Part shown: positions 1 through 7,619 of the stretch, piece after piece
How the letters are laid out: every line of letters begins with the position of its first letter
How positions within the stretch are numbered: position 1 is the first letter of the stretch
From: Streptomyces pseudovenezuelae
GTDB taxonomy: Bacteria > Actinomycetota > Actinomycetes > Streptomycetales > Streptomycetaceae
DNA: 64,000 bases
Direction: 5' to 3'
NCBI RefSeq assembly: GCF_029892565.1
Contig: NZ_JARXVH010000003.1
Location: 434,001 to 498,000, forward strand
Notes under the pieces: generated by a model
Told to the model about the DNA's origin: nothing
The model's input: the letters and a program-made list of their open reading frames with translations, nothing else
The model's database searches: none
Position numbers and translations under genes: made by a program

Positions 1-375
1 AGCGGCGCGAAGTTCGACAACGACTTCGCCAACATCCTGCGGGTCACGCACGGTTCGATCTTCAACACGGTGGCGAAGATCCGGTCCACGACCAAGAACA
101 GCCTGGTGCGCGCCCTGGCCGACCAGGCCAACAACACGGTCCTGGACCACATCACGGTCATGGAGAAGACGGGCCTGGTGAACTTCGACACCGCCCTGTT
201 CACCCAGACCACCCCGCCGAAGCTGCCCAAGGTGGACCTGACCCCGCCGGCGCCGCCCGCGGGCCAGCCGGAGGTCGTGCTCACCCCGCCGCCGAACGCC
301 ACCTCCACCCCGGTGGACATCAACGGCATCTCGGGCGGCGCGGCGGCCCCCAGCCCCACCCCGACGGTGGGCTGA
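1..375 (+). CDS. DUF4142-type protein, C-terminal part (5' end outside window)
   Basis: The reading frame is open from base 1 to a TGA at 373-375, so this is the last 124 residues of a longer protein. The alpha-helical part (residues about 1-60, with NDFANILRVTHG and NTVLDHITVMEKTGLV) resembles the end of the DUF4142 four-helix domain of secreted actinobacterial proteins; that family assignment is from memory. It is followed by a Pro-rich low-complexity tail (repeated TPP and PTP). An internal GTG at 70 is in frame but is very unlikely to be the true start because similarity extends upstream of it. Function unknown. Confidence 0.7.
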   Translation, partial: SGAKFDNDFANILRVTHGSIFNTVAKIRSTTKNSLVRALADQANNTVLDHITVMEKTGLVNFDTALFTQTTPPKLPKVDLTPPAPPAGQPEVVLTPPPNATSTPVDINGISGGAAAPSPTPTVG

Positions 376-436
376 CCCGGAAGCGTCCGAGTCGGCCCCG
401 TCCGAGTCAGTCACATCCGATTCGGCTACGTCCGAC

Positions 437-2080
437 TCAGCCCAGCCAGACGGTCGTGTCCGGGTCGATCGACCCCGCTGCCGACGGGCCGCTGCTCAGC
501 AGCACCTCGCCCGCCGGCAGCGGTACGGCCGCCCCGGACACGTTGGTGACACACCGCCAGCCGTCCGCGCGCACGAAGTCCAGCACCCCGGCGGGGGCGT
601 CCCCGGCCCAGGTCAGCGACTCACCCGCGAGCAGCTTGCGGCGCAGTTTCAGGGCGGCCCGGTACAGCTCCAACGTGGAACCCTCCGCGCCGTCCTGCGC
701 CTCGACGGCGTACCCGGCGAAGCTCTCCGGCTGCGGCAGCCAGGCCGCGCCCGCCCCGAAGCCGTACGAGGGTCCGGTCCGCGTCCACGGCAGGGGCACC
801 CGGCAGCCGTCGCGGCCCTTGCGGACATGGCCCGTCTGTTCCCAGACCGGGTCCTGGAGCACCTCGAAGGGCAGGTCGGCGACCTCGGGCAGGCCGAGTT
901 CCTCGCCCTGGTAGACGTACGAGGATCCCGGCAGCGCCAGCATGAGCAGCGTCGCCGCGCGGGCCCGGCGCAGGCCGGCGACCGGGTCGATCCCGGGGGC
1001 GTGGCCGCCGGACAGCAGCCAGGCGTTGTCGTCGGTGCCGGGCGGGAGCATCAGCCGGGAGGCGTGGCGTACGACGTCGTGGTTGGAGAGCACCCAGGTG
1101 GCGGACGCGCCGGCGGTGCGCGCGGTCGTCAGGGAGCCGGTGATGACCTCGCGCAGTTCGTCCGCGTCCCAACCGGCCTGCAGGTACTCGAAGTTGAAGG
1201 CCTGGCCGAGTTCGTCGGGGCGGGCGTAGAGGGCGCGGCGGGCGCCCGGCACCCAGGCCTCGGCGACGGCCATGCGGGGCGGGGTGTAGGAGTCGAGGAT
1301 GCGGCGCCAGTCGCGGTAGATGGCGTGGACCTCGTCGCGGTCGTAGAAGGGGTGGGTGCCGGGCGGGAAGCGGTCGAGCGTGGCCTCGCCGCTGAGGTCG
1401 GGGGCGCCGAGGTCGCGCAGCGGTTCGGCCAGGTCCTTGGCGAGGGCGTGGGCGACGTCCACGCGGAAGCCGTCGACGCCGCGGTCGGACCAGAAGCGGA
1501 GGGTGGTGCGGAAGTCCTCGCGGACCTCTTCGTGGTCCCAGTTCAGGTCGGGCTGCTCGGGGGTGAAGAGGTGGAGGTACCACTGCCCGTCGGGCACCCG
1601 GCGCCAGGCGCTGCCGCCGAAGACGGACTGCCAGTCGGTGGGCGGGAGTTCGCCGTGCGCGCCGCGGCCGTCGTGGAAGACGTAGCGGGCGCGGGCGGGG
1701 GAGCCGGGACCCGCGGCCAGGGCCTCCTGGAACCAAGGATGCAGATGCGAGGTGTGGTTGGGCACCAGGTCCACGATCACCTTGAGACCCAGCCGGTGGG
1801 CCTCGGCGGCCATCGCGTCGAAGTCGGCGAGGCTGCCCAGGCGCGGGTCGACGTCGCGGTAGTCGGCCACGTCGTAGCCGCCGTCGGCGAGTTCGGAGGG
1901 GTAGAACGGGCTGAGCCACAGGGCGTCGACACCCAGCCCGGCCAGGTGGGTCAGGCGTTCGGTGACGCCCCGGATGTCACCGAACCCGTCGCCGTCGGCG
2001 TCGGCGAAGCTGCGCGGATAGACCTGGTAGACGACGGCCTGGCGCCACCAGTCGGGATTCCTGGAGGAAAGGTCGGTCAC
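437..2080 (-). CDS. GH13 family alpha-glucosidase / alpha-amylase-type glycoside hydrolase
   Basis: A 547-residue retaining glycoside hydrolase of family 13, likely hydrolysing alpha-1,4 or alpha-1,6 glucosidic bonds of malto- or isomalto-oligosaccharides in the cytoplasm (no signal peptide). The (beta/alpha)8 barrel starts directly with WWRQAVVYQVYPRSF. The four GH13 regions are visible: DLVPNH (about 104-109), GFRVDV with nucleophile Asp208, AEAW with acid/base Glu274, and SNHD with Asp335. The GTG at 2080 is chosen because it has an AAGGGA-type ribosome site just upstream; the frame runs further 5' to 2344 but that extension is not protein-like. The adjacent genes face other ways, so it is probably monocistronic. 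Exact substrate unknown. Confidence 0.9.
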   Translation of the reverse strand: MTDLSSRNPDWWRQAVVYQVYPRSFADADGDGFGDIRGVTERLTHLAGLGVDALWLSPFYPSELADGGYDVADYRDVDPRLGSLADFDAMAAEAHRLGLKVIVDLVPNHTSHLHPWFQEALAAGPGSPARARYVFHDGRGAHGELPPTDWQSVFGGSAWRRVPDGQWYLHLFTPEQPDLNWDHEEVREDFRTTLRFWSDRGVDGFRVDVAHALAKDLAEPLRDLGAPDLSGEATLDRFPPGTHPFYDRDEVHAIYRDWRRILDSYTPPRMAVAEAWVPGARRALYARPDELGQAFNFEYLQAGWDADELREVITGSLTTARTAGASATWVLSNHDVVRHASRLMLPPGTDDNAWLLSGGHAPGIDPVAGLRRARAATLLMLALPGSSYVYQGEELGLPEVADLPFEVLQDPVWEQTGHVRKGRDGCRVPLPWTRTGPSYGFGAGAAWLPQPESFAGYAVEAQDGAEGSTLELYRAALKLRRKLLAGESLTWAGDAPAGVLDFVRADGWRCVTNVSGAAVPLPAGEVLLSSGPSAAGSIDPDTTVWLG

Positions 2081-2321
2081 GGTTTCCCTTCGGCAGTGCT
2101 CGGGATAACGCTTTGAACTCGACGGAGGGAGATCGGAGTAGAAGATTCCCTGTGTGATGGATTTGTGATGACTCTTGAACTTTCCCTGCGTCACCGCAGG
2201 TTGACAGGCCTCAGCGGCGCGAACCACCATGAGGACACGCTGTGCCGCAAGTGACCAATGGGGCCAGTGTCTCTCTTCTGCCTTTCCTCTGCTCTCTCTG
2301 AGCTCCTGAGATGGGACATCC

Positions 2322-3254
2322 ATGTCTATAGCCAGACGTGTCACCGCGCGCCGCCTGCTGGGGACGGGCGCCGCCTCGCTCGCTCTGTGTGCCGCCTCCG
2401 TGGCCGCCGCCTCCGGCGCCTGGGCCCACGGCGGAACGCCCGGCGGTGACGGCTGGAAGTCCGGCGGCAGCTACAGGCCCGGCACGGGCGCCGGCACCGA
2501 AACCGGCACCGACCGCTGCGAGTTCTCGCTCGACGGCACGAGCTACTACCCCTCGGTGAAGGTCGACGACCAGAACCTCAAGCCCACCGACGACGGCAAG
2601 ATCCACATCAAGGTCCGCGCCGCCGGTGACGCCGCCACCTGCACCGCCTCGCTGGCCTCCTACGTCGCCCACGGCCCCACCTTCGCCACCTCCGGCGAGC
2701 AGGTCTTCGTCGACTTCGACACCGTGACGGTCAAGCAGGGTCAGACCGACTCGCTCGACATCGCGGTGCCGGACGCGGGCTGCTTCGCGCAGATCGACCT
2801 GTACCGCGGGGCGGTCAAGTTCGACGGCGCCAAGGACGCGAACGACGGCTTCGAGCACGGCGACGTGCCGGTCGGCCCCGACCACCCGGTCATCAAGGAC
2901 AAGCTGATCGCGGCCTGGAACGGCGGCACGAAGGACTGCACGAAGACCCCGGAGTCCACCCCGCCGGCGACGCCCCCGGCGACCCCGTCCCAGCCGGCCG
3001 AGGAGACCACCCCGCCGGCTGAGGAATCCACCCCGCCTGCCTCGGAGTCCACTCCGCCGGCCTCGGAGTCCCCCACCCCGTCCGCCTCGGAGTCGACCTC
3101 CCCCGCCGCCCCCACGCCGAACGGCGGCGGTGACCTCGCGGAGACCGGTGGCGGCAGCAGCAGCGGCATCATCGCGGGCGGCGCGGCCGCGCTCCTCGCG
3201 GCCGGTGCGGCGATCGTGGTGGCGACGAAGCGCCGCCGCACGACCCGCGCCTGA
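2322..3254 (+). CDS. secreted LAETG-anchored (sortase-sorted) cell-wall surface protein
   Basis: A 310-residue exported protein. The N-terminus is a signal peptide (MSIARRVTARRLL then an Ala-rich core ending near ASGAWA). A globular region of about residues 45-205 follows, then a Pro/Ser/Glu-rich wall-spanning region (about 206-268), LAETG at 272-276, a hydrophobic helix and the positively charged tail KRRRTTRA. LAETG-type signals are those used by class E sortases of Streptomyces. No adhesive or enzymatic domain was recognised. It is divergent from the GH13 gene, with about 240 bases between the two start codons holding both promoters, and is closed by the strong hairpin at 3295-3331. Confidence 0.85.
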   Translation: MSIARRVTARRLLGTGAASLALCAASVAAASGAWAHGGTPGGDGWKSGGSYRPGTGAGTETGTDRCEFSLDGTSYYPSVKVDDQNLKPTDDGKIHIKVRAAGDAATCTASLASYVAHGPTFATSGEQVFVDFDTVTVKQGQTDSLDIAVPDAGCFAQIDLYRGAVKFDGAKDANDGFEHGDVPVGPDHPVIKDKLIAAWNGGTKDCTKTPESTPPATPPATPSQPAEETTPPAEESTPPASESTPPASESPTPSASESTSPAAPTPNGGGDLAETGGGSSSGIIAGGAAALLAAGAAIVVATKRRRTTRA

Positions 3255-3294
3255 CCTCACCCCGGCGCACGCCCTTCTGACCCCGTCCCCATGA

Positions 3295-3331
3295 CGAACG
3301 CCCCGGAGTCCTTCTCTCTCCGGGGCGTTCG
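3295..3331. terminator. perfect 14-bp inverted repeat, bidirectional terminator
   Basis: CGAACGCCCCGGAG (3295-3308) pairs perfectly with 3318-3331 around a 9-base loop. It lies between the convergent LAETG protein gene and the ATPase gene and could stop transcription in both directions; like many Streptomyces terminators it has no U-tract. Confidence 0.8.
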
Positions 3332-3352
3332 GCTCGGCCGGGTGCAGGACCG

Positions 3353-4867
3353 CTAGGGCAGGACCGTCGTCGGCATCGTGCGGCCGTAGAGCTCGTCGAG
3401 GCCGACCAGCAGCACACCGCCTCGCTCGGCCTCGGCCCGCAGCGCGTCGCTGAAGCCGGCGGCGCTGAAGCACGCAAGGCCACAACTCGTCGTGTCCATC
3501 CCCCGGCCGGTGAGGATCTCCCTGGCCCGCTCCAGTCGTCCCAGGTGGTTCACCCCCATGACGGTTCCCCACTTCGCCTCACCCAGCAGGGCCACTGTTG
3601 GCCTGCTCCCGCCGGACCCCGGTTCGACCACGGCCACGTCGATCTGAATCTGCCGGCGCTCCTTCGGGTCGGTGACGACACCGCTGCCGACCTGGCCCAG
3701 CGAGGTGCTGAGCAGGGACCGCCCCGGCCCGAGGACATAGTCCCGGCACACCGCCTCGAAGTGCGGCCCGGCCACCTGCGCCGCGAACCGCTCCGCCGAC
3801 CGTGCCCACACCTCGGCGGCCTGCCCGCTCTCCAGCCGCGCCCAGGCCGGACGCATCACCGCCTCGTAGAAGTTGATCAGCGGCTCGGTGATGCGGTACC
3901 GGGATTTGCCCGCCCGGAAGATGTCGGTCTCCCGCGCCAACAGGTGGCTGTCCTCCAGCACGTTGAGCGGATGCGAGATGTCCACGGACTTGCGGCCGAT
4001 GTAGCCCGCGATACCACCGCGTGTCGTGTTGCCCTGCGCGACGGCCGCGAGCACCGAGTGGTACAGGGCGGTGTCCCGAATGTCGGCCTCCTCGGCGAGC
4101 AGGTACCGCGCCTCCCGGAAGAACGGACTGAACGGCGACAGGACCGTGCGGCACACCCATGCGTCGAAATCGGCCATGCTCGCGGGGACGTCGTCCCCCA
4201 GGAACTGCCGACGATAGGCAGGGGTACCGCCGACGACGGCATGCAGCCGTGCGGCGAGTGCGGGCATGTCGGCGACGCTCCAGAAATCCGCCGCGGCCCG
4301 GTAGCCGAAGGGGCGTACGACGAGTTCGAGCTGGGCTCGACCGCGCAGTGGAGCGGTGCCGGCCAGCAGCCCGCCCATGACGGACATCGCCGAACCGCAC
4401 AGCAGGAGGCGTACGCGGCTCTCCTCCACCTGGAAGCGGTCGATCACCCGCTGGATGAGCGAGGGCAGCTCCGGAGCCACCTTCACCAGATACGGGAACT
4501 CATCGACGACTACGAGGAAGGGAGGGCCCGTCGGGTTGCCGGCGGCCGCCTGCCCGAAGAGATAGGAGATCGCGTCGTCCCAGGTGGCAAAGGAGAACGC
4601 GACCGGAGAGCCGGTGTACTCGGCCAGCGCGGCGCTGAACTGACGAAGGGATTCCGCCTCGGTCCCCGCGGTGGCCCCGAAGTAGAAGCCACCGCGCTGC
4701 TCGACGAGCGCCCGCAGAAGATAGGTCTTCCCCATCCGCCGCCTGCCACTGACGATCCCGAGCATGGCGTGCGGCAGGGGCCGGTTCACGAACGCGGTGA
4801 GCGCGGCCCATTCGCCGCCGCGATCGAAAACGCGTGACGGCTTCTCGGGCCTGACGTGACGTTCCAC
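3353..4867 (-). CDS. AAA-type ATPase with C-terminal DUF234 (PD-(D/E)XK-like) domain
   Basis: A 504-residue protein of the archaeal-type ATPase/DUF234 family. Walker A is GRRRMGKT (41-48) and Walker B is VVVDEF (119-124). A winged-helix-like middle region (about 260-340) precedes a C-terminal domain carrying Asp410, Glu430 and Lys432 in IDVAVV...LLGEAKWG, the spacing expected of a PD-(D/E)XK nuclease fold, so DNA binding or cleavage is an inference. The biological role of these ATPases is not established. The GTG start at 4867 is supported by AGGGAG about 6 bases upstream. A palindromic operator-like sequence (4899-4922) lies just ahead of it. It is downstream of the nucleoside hydrolase on the same strand but separated by that element, suggesting its own promoter. 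Confidence 0.8.
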   Translation of the reverse strand: MERHVRPEKPSRVFDRGGEWAALTAFVNRPLPHAMLGIVSGRRRMGKTYLLRALVEQRGGFYFGATAGTEAESLRQFSAALAEYTGSPVAFSFATWDDAISYLFGQAAAGNPTGPPFLVVVDEFPYLVKVAPELPSLIQRVIDRFQVEESRVRLLLCGSAMSVMGGLLAGTAPLRGRAQLELVVRPFGYRAAADFWSVADMPALAARLHAVVGGTPAYRRQFLGDDVPASMADFDAWVCRTVLSPFSPFFREARYLLAEEADIRDTALYHSVLAAVAQGNTTRGGIAGYIGRKSVDISHPLNVLEDSHLLARETDIFRAGKSRYRITEPLINFYEAVMRPAWARLESGQAAEVWARSAERFAAQVAGPHFEAVCRDYVLGPGRSLLSTSLGQVGSGVVTDPKERRQIQIDVAVVEPGSGGSRPTVALLGEAKWGTVMGVNHLGRLERAREILTGRGMDTTSCGLACFSAAGFSDALRAEAERGGVLLVGLDELYGRTMPTTVLP

Positions 4868-4898
4868 GGTGCGCTCCCTGGGGGGCAGCGATAAGGAC

Positions 4899-4922
4899 TA
4901 CGCCCCTAAGGGGTATACCCCT
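4899..4922 (-). promoter_or_regulatory. CsoR/CstR-like palindromic operator upstream of the ATPase gene
   Basis: Two overlapping dyads are present: TACGCCCCTAAGGGGTATA (4899-4917) and the perfect 14-base palindrome AGGGGTATACCCCT (4909-4922). The alternation of G4 and C4 tracts with flanking TA resembles operators of the CsoR/CstR/RcnR family (type TACCCC-N-GGGGTA). It sits 32-55 bases upstream of the GTG at 4867, where it would overlap a promoter. Family assignment is by eye only. Confidence 0.45.
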
Positions 4923-4945
4923 AATAGTATCCCCCGCACTCGTGC

Positions 4946-5932
4946 TCAGCGGGAAGGCTTCTGCGCAGTGCCCTCCACCGTGTCCAGGTACAGCTTCACG
5001 AAGCGGTTCACGTCCACGTCCAGGGCCACGTCCACGAGGTGGCGTGGGCGGAGGCCGTCGTGGATCTCGGATTCGCCGGGGCGGGGGCGGCGGTCGACGA
5101 CGGTCTGGCCTCGGGTGGGGCCGGGGGCGAGGGAGACCTCGACGGGGAGGGGGAGCGTGGTGATGCCGGCCGGGTCGACGACCGTGCAGACCGCGCCCGC
5201 GTCGCCGATGCCGCCGCCCGGGTCGTCGCCGTCGGCGTCGGGGGTGGCCGGGCGGTGCGCGAGCAGGTCGCCGGCGAGGCGGGCCGCGGGGTCGGCGCTC
5301 GCGCGCAGGCGCCGTACGTCCGGGCCGGGGACGACGACCCGCTGGAACACGTCGAGGCCGTACATCGTGATCGGCACCCCGGCGGTGAGCAGGACCGCCG
5401 CCGCCTCGGGGTCGTGCCAGACGTTGAACTCGGCGACCGCCGTGGCGTTCCCGGTCGCCACCGCGCCGCCCATGAAGACGATCCGCTCGATGTTGCGGAC
5501 GACATCGGGGTGCGTGCGCAGCAGGAGGGCGATGTTGGTGAGGGGCGCCGTCGGGATCAGCGTGACCGGGCGCGGGCAGGCGAGGATCTCGCGGTGCAGC
5601 AGGGTCACCGCGTCCACGTCTGCGGGGGCGCGGGTCGGGGTGGGCAGGCCGGGAAGGTCGCCCATGCCGTCGGCGCCGTGCACGTGCCGGGCCGAGCGGG
5701 CCGGCTCGATCAGCGGGCGTTCGGCGCCGCGGGCCACCGGGACGTGCCCGGCGCCCGCGATCTCCAGCACGGTCAGCGTGTTGCGGACCACCCCGTCGAC
5801 GTCCGTGTTCCCGGCGACGCAGGTCACCGCCCGCAGGTCGAGGCCCGGGTGCCGGACGGCGAACAGCAGGGCGAGCGCGTCGTCGACCCCCGTGTCGCAG
5901 TCGATGATCACCGGGATGGGCTGGTCGGTCAC
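4946..5932 (-). CDS. inosine-uridine preferring nucleoside hydrolase family protein
   Basis: A 328-residue cytoplasmic enzyme expected to cleave the N-glycosidic bond of ribonucleosides for salvage. The calcium-binding signature DCDTGVDDA is at residues 11-19 and further family blocks are TAPLTNIA and MGGAV...AEFNVWHDPEAA. At the C-terminal active-site block, where classical IunH/RihA enzymes have HDP, this protein has GDAGAV, so the Asp is kept but the His is not; this marks a variant subgroup and makes the substrate uncertain. The GTG start at 5932 has AAGGA about 9 bases upstream. It follows the thrS-like gene by 88 bases on the same strand and may be co-transcribed. Confidence 0.85.
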   Translation of the reverse strand: MTDQPIPVIIDCDTGVDDALALLFAVRHPGLDLRAVTCVAGNTDVDGVVRNTLTVLEIAGAGHVPVARGAERPLIEPARSARHVHGADGMGDLPGLPTPTRAPADVDAVTLLHREILACPRPVTLIPTAPLTNIALLLRTHPDVVRNIERIVFMGGAVATGNATAVAEFNVWHDPEAAAVLLTAGVPITMYGLDVFQRVVVPGPDVRRLRASADPAARLAGDLLAHRPATPDADGDDPGGGIGDAGAVCTVVDPAGITTLPLPVEVSLAPGPTRGQTVVDRRPRPGESEIHDGLRPRHLVDVALDVDVNRFVKLYLDTVEGTAQKPSR

Positions 5933-6020
5933 CTCGGGAGTCCTTCCGTAAGAGCCGTCACCTGGACGGACAGAGCCGTCGTCTCGACACCGTCGTCGTC
6001 TCGACCCTAAGCGTCCATGG

Positions 6021-7277
6021 TCACTCCCACAGGCCGGTTCCGCGGGCCGCCGCCCGCTCCCCGATCCGGCGCAGCAGTTCGTCGCCGGGCAGCACCCCCG
6101 GCCGACGGCCGTCCCGCAGTCGTACGGCGGTCAGTCCGTCCTCGGCCTCCCGCGCCCCGATCACCGCCTGGTACGGCACGAGGCGTGCCGCGCGGATCCG
6201 GGCGCCGAGGCTGCCGTCGGCGGCGATCTCCGCCCGCAGGCCCTGCGCGACCGCGGCTCGCATCAGCTGCTCGGCCGCCGGTCGCTGTTCCTCCGACACC
6301 GGCAGCACCACCAGTTGGACCGGCGCCAGCCAGACGGGGAACGCCCCGCCGTGTTCCTCGATCAGGTGCGCCACCGCCCGCTCCACGCTCCCGATGACGC
6401 TGCGGTGCACCATCACCGGGCGGTGCTTGGCACCGTCGGCGCCGATGTAGTGCAGGTCGAAGCGTTCGGGCTGGTGGAAGTCGATCTGGACGGTGGAGAG
6501 AGTGGATTCGCGGCCGGCCGGGTCGGCGATCTGCACGTCGATCTTGGGACCGTAGAAGGCGGCCTCGCCCTCGGCCTCCTCGTGGTCCACGCCGACGCCG
6601 TCCAGCACCTCCCGCAGCAGGGCGGTGGCCCGCGCCCACAGCTCCGGGTCGGCGACGTACTTGCCGCCCTCGCCGGGGAGGGAGAGACGGTACCGGTGGG
6701 CGCGGATGCCGAGATCGTCGTAGGCGCGGGCGATCAGCCGCAGGGCCGACGCCGCCTCCTCGACCGCCTGGTCCAGGGTGCAGAAGATGTGGGCGTCGTT
6801 GAGCTGGATGGCCCGCACCCGGGTCAGACCGCCCAGCACGCCGGACGGCTCGGAGCGGTACATGCCGCCCAACTCCGCGATACGGAGCGGGAGTTCGCGG
6901 TAGCTGTGGGAGCGGGAGCGGTAGATCAGGGCGTGGTGGGGGCAGAGGCTGGGGCGCAGGACGACCTCCTCCGAGCCGAGTTTCATCGGCGGGAACATGT
7001 CCTCGCTGTAGTGCGACCAGTGGCCCGAGATCTCGTACAACTCCCGCTTGCCGAGGACGGGCGAGTACACGTGCCGGTAGCCGGCGGCGCGCTCCGCCTC
7101 CCGGACGTACTCCTCCAGGGTGTGCCGCACGAGGGCGCCGTCGGGCAGCCAGTAAGGCAGGCCCGCGCCGATCAGGGGGTCGGTGTCGAAGAGGTCCAGC
7201 TCGCGTCCGAGACGACGGTGGTCGTGGGACGGGGGGTCGTGGGGCAGGGGTGCGGGGGTGGTGGGCTCGTGTGACAT
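6021..7277 (-). CDS. thrS: threonyl-tRNA synthetase, short form lacking TGS and editing domains
   Basis: A 418-residue class II aminoacyl-tRNA synthetase that charges tRNA-Thr. It contains the catalytic core (LRPSLCPHHALIY with zinc ligands Cys and His, motif 2 region GGMYRSEPSG, motif 3 region HRSVIGSVERAV) and the anticodon-binding domain (from FPVWLAPVQLVVLPV to the end). The N-terminal TGS and serine-editing domains of normal bacterial ThrRS (about 640-690 residues) are absent, so it cannot edit Ser-tRNA in cis. It is therefore probably a second, regulated copy. The ATG at 7277 has GAGGGAG 5 bases upstream; a GTG at 7295 is in frame but lacks a site. The 5' leader carries a threonine leader peptide and terminator. 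Confidence 0.9.
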   Translation of the reverse strand: MSHEPTTPAPLPHDPPSHDHRRLGRELDLFDTDPLIGAGLPYWLPDGALVRHTLEEYVREAERAAGYRHVYSPVLGKRELYEISGHWSHYSEDMFPPMKLGSEEVVLRPSLCPHHALIYRSRSHSYRELPLRIAELGGMYRSEPSGVLGGLTRVRAIQLNDAHIFCTLDQAVEEAASALRLIARAYDDLGIRAHRYRLSLPGEGGKYVADPELWARATALLREVLDGVGVDHEEAEGEAAFYGPKIDVQIADPAGRESTLSTVQIDFHQPERFDLHYIGADGAKHRPVMVHRSVIGSVERAVAHLIEEHGGAFPVWLAPVQLVVLPVSEEQRPAAEQLMRAAVAQGLRAEIAADGSLGARIRAARLVPYQAVIGAREAEDGLTAVRLRDGRRPGVLPGDELLRRIGERAAARGTGLWE

Positions 7278-7322
7278 GACGGCTCCCTCGTTCAAGTGCG
7301 GGGCGGGGGGCCGGGGACGACG

Positions 7323-7354
7323 AAAAGCCCCGGGGCACTCGCCCCGGGGCTTTT
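7323..7354 (-). terminator. attenuator terminator in the thrS leader
   Basis: AAAAGCCCCGGGGC and its exact complement (7323-7336 and 7341-7354) flank a 4-base loop; read on the minus strand the stem ends in UUUU, a canonical intrinsic terminator. It lies 46 bases upstream of the thrS start and 17 bases after the leader-peptide stop, so unless prevented from forming it would end transcription before thrS. The CCCCGGGGC arm could alternatively pair with the CCCGG-containing end of the leader ORF (near 7377-7385), giving a possible antiterminator; this was not folded computationally. Confidence 0.8.
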
Positions 7355-7370
7355 GTCATCCAGTCGTGGA

Positions 7371-7427
7371 TCAGCGCGCCGGGACACTCTCCGGCGTCGT
7401 CGTACGAGACGGCTGGGCGCGCTTCAT
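7371..7427 (-). CDS. threonine leader peptide of thrS (18 aa)
   Basis: A short ORF, ATG at 7427 to TGA at 7371-7373, encodes MKRAQPSRTTTPESVPAR. Codons 9-11 (7395-7403) are three consecutive ACG Thr codons. The stop is followed by a small hairpin (ATCCA/TGGAT) and then the perfect terminator at 7323-7354, before the threonyl-tRNA synthetase. This is the layout of classical ribosome-mediated attenuation: stalling on Thr codons when charged tRNA-Thr is low would favour read-through into thrS. No strong Shine-Dalgarno precedes the ATG; TACCGT 7 bases upstream could act as a -10 for a leaderless transcript. Mechanism is inferred from layout. Confidence 0.65.
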   Translation of the reverse strand: MKRAQPSRTTTPESVPAR

Positions 7428-7619
7428 ACGAGCCACGGTAGCCGGGTGCGGGATCCCGGCGCCACGCGATATCCGGGCCGAGCGGCGGGGCGGCTCGGGT
7501 AACCCGGACGGCCCGGCTCGCTGGTGGAGTGCCGTACGCGGTGATCCCTTGGAGACGTACCGGGCCCCCGCCCAAATGACCCTCCCGTGCATCCCCCGCC
7601 CCTCTCCCAGGAGGCTCCG

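Noticed and set aside
437..2344. 88-codon N-terminal extension of the GH13 gene
   Set aside because: The extension has no signal peptide or homology-like sequence, and a GTG with ribosome site exists exactly at the family N-terminus (2080).
7537..7550. T-box-like string AAGGGATCACCGCG in the minus-strand region upstream of thrS
   Set aside because: It lacks the essential TGGN bulge of the T-box antiterminator and is about 180 bases from the terminator, far from where the antiterminator must lie. The leader peptide with Thr codons explains the terminator better.
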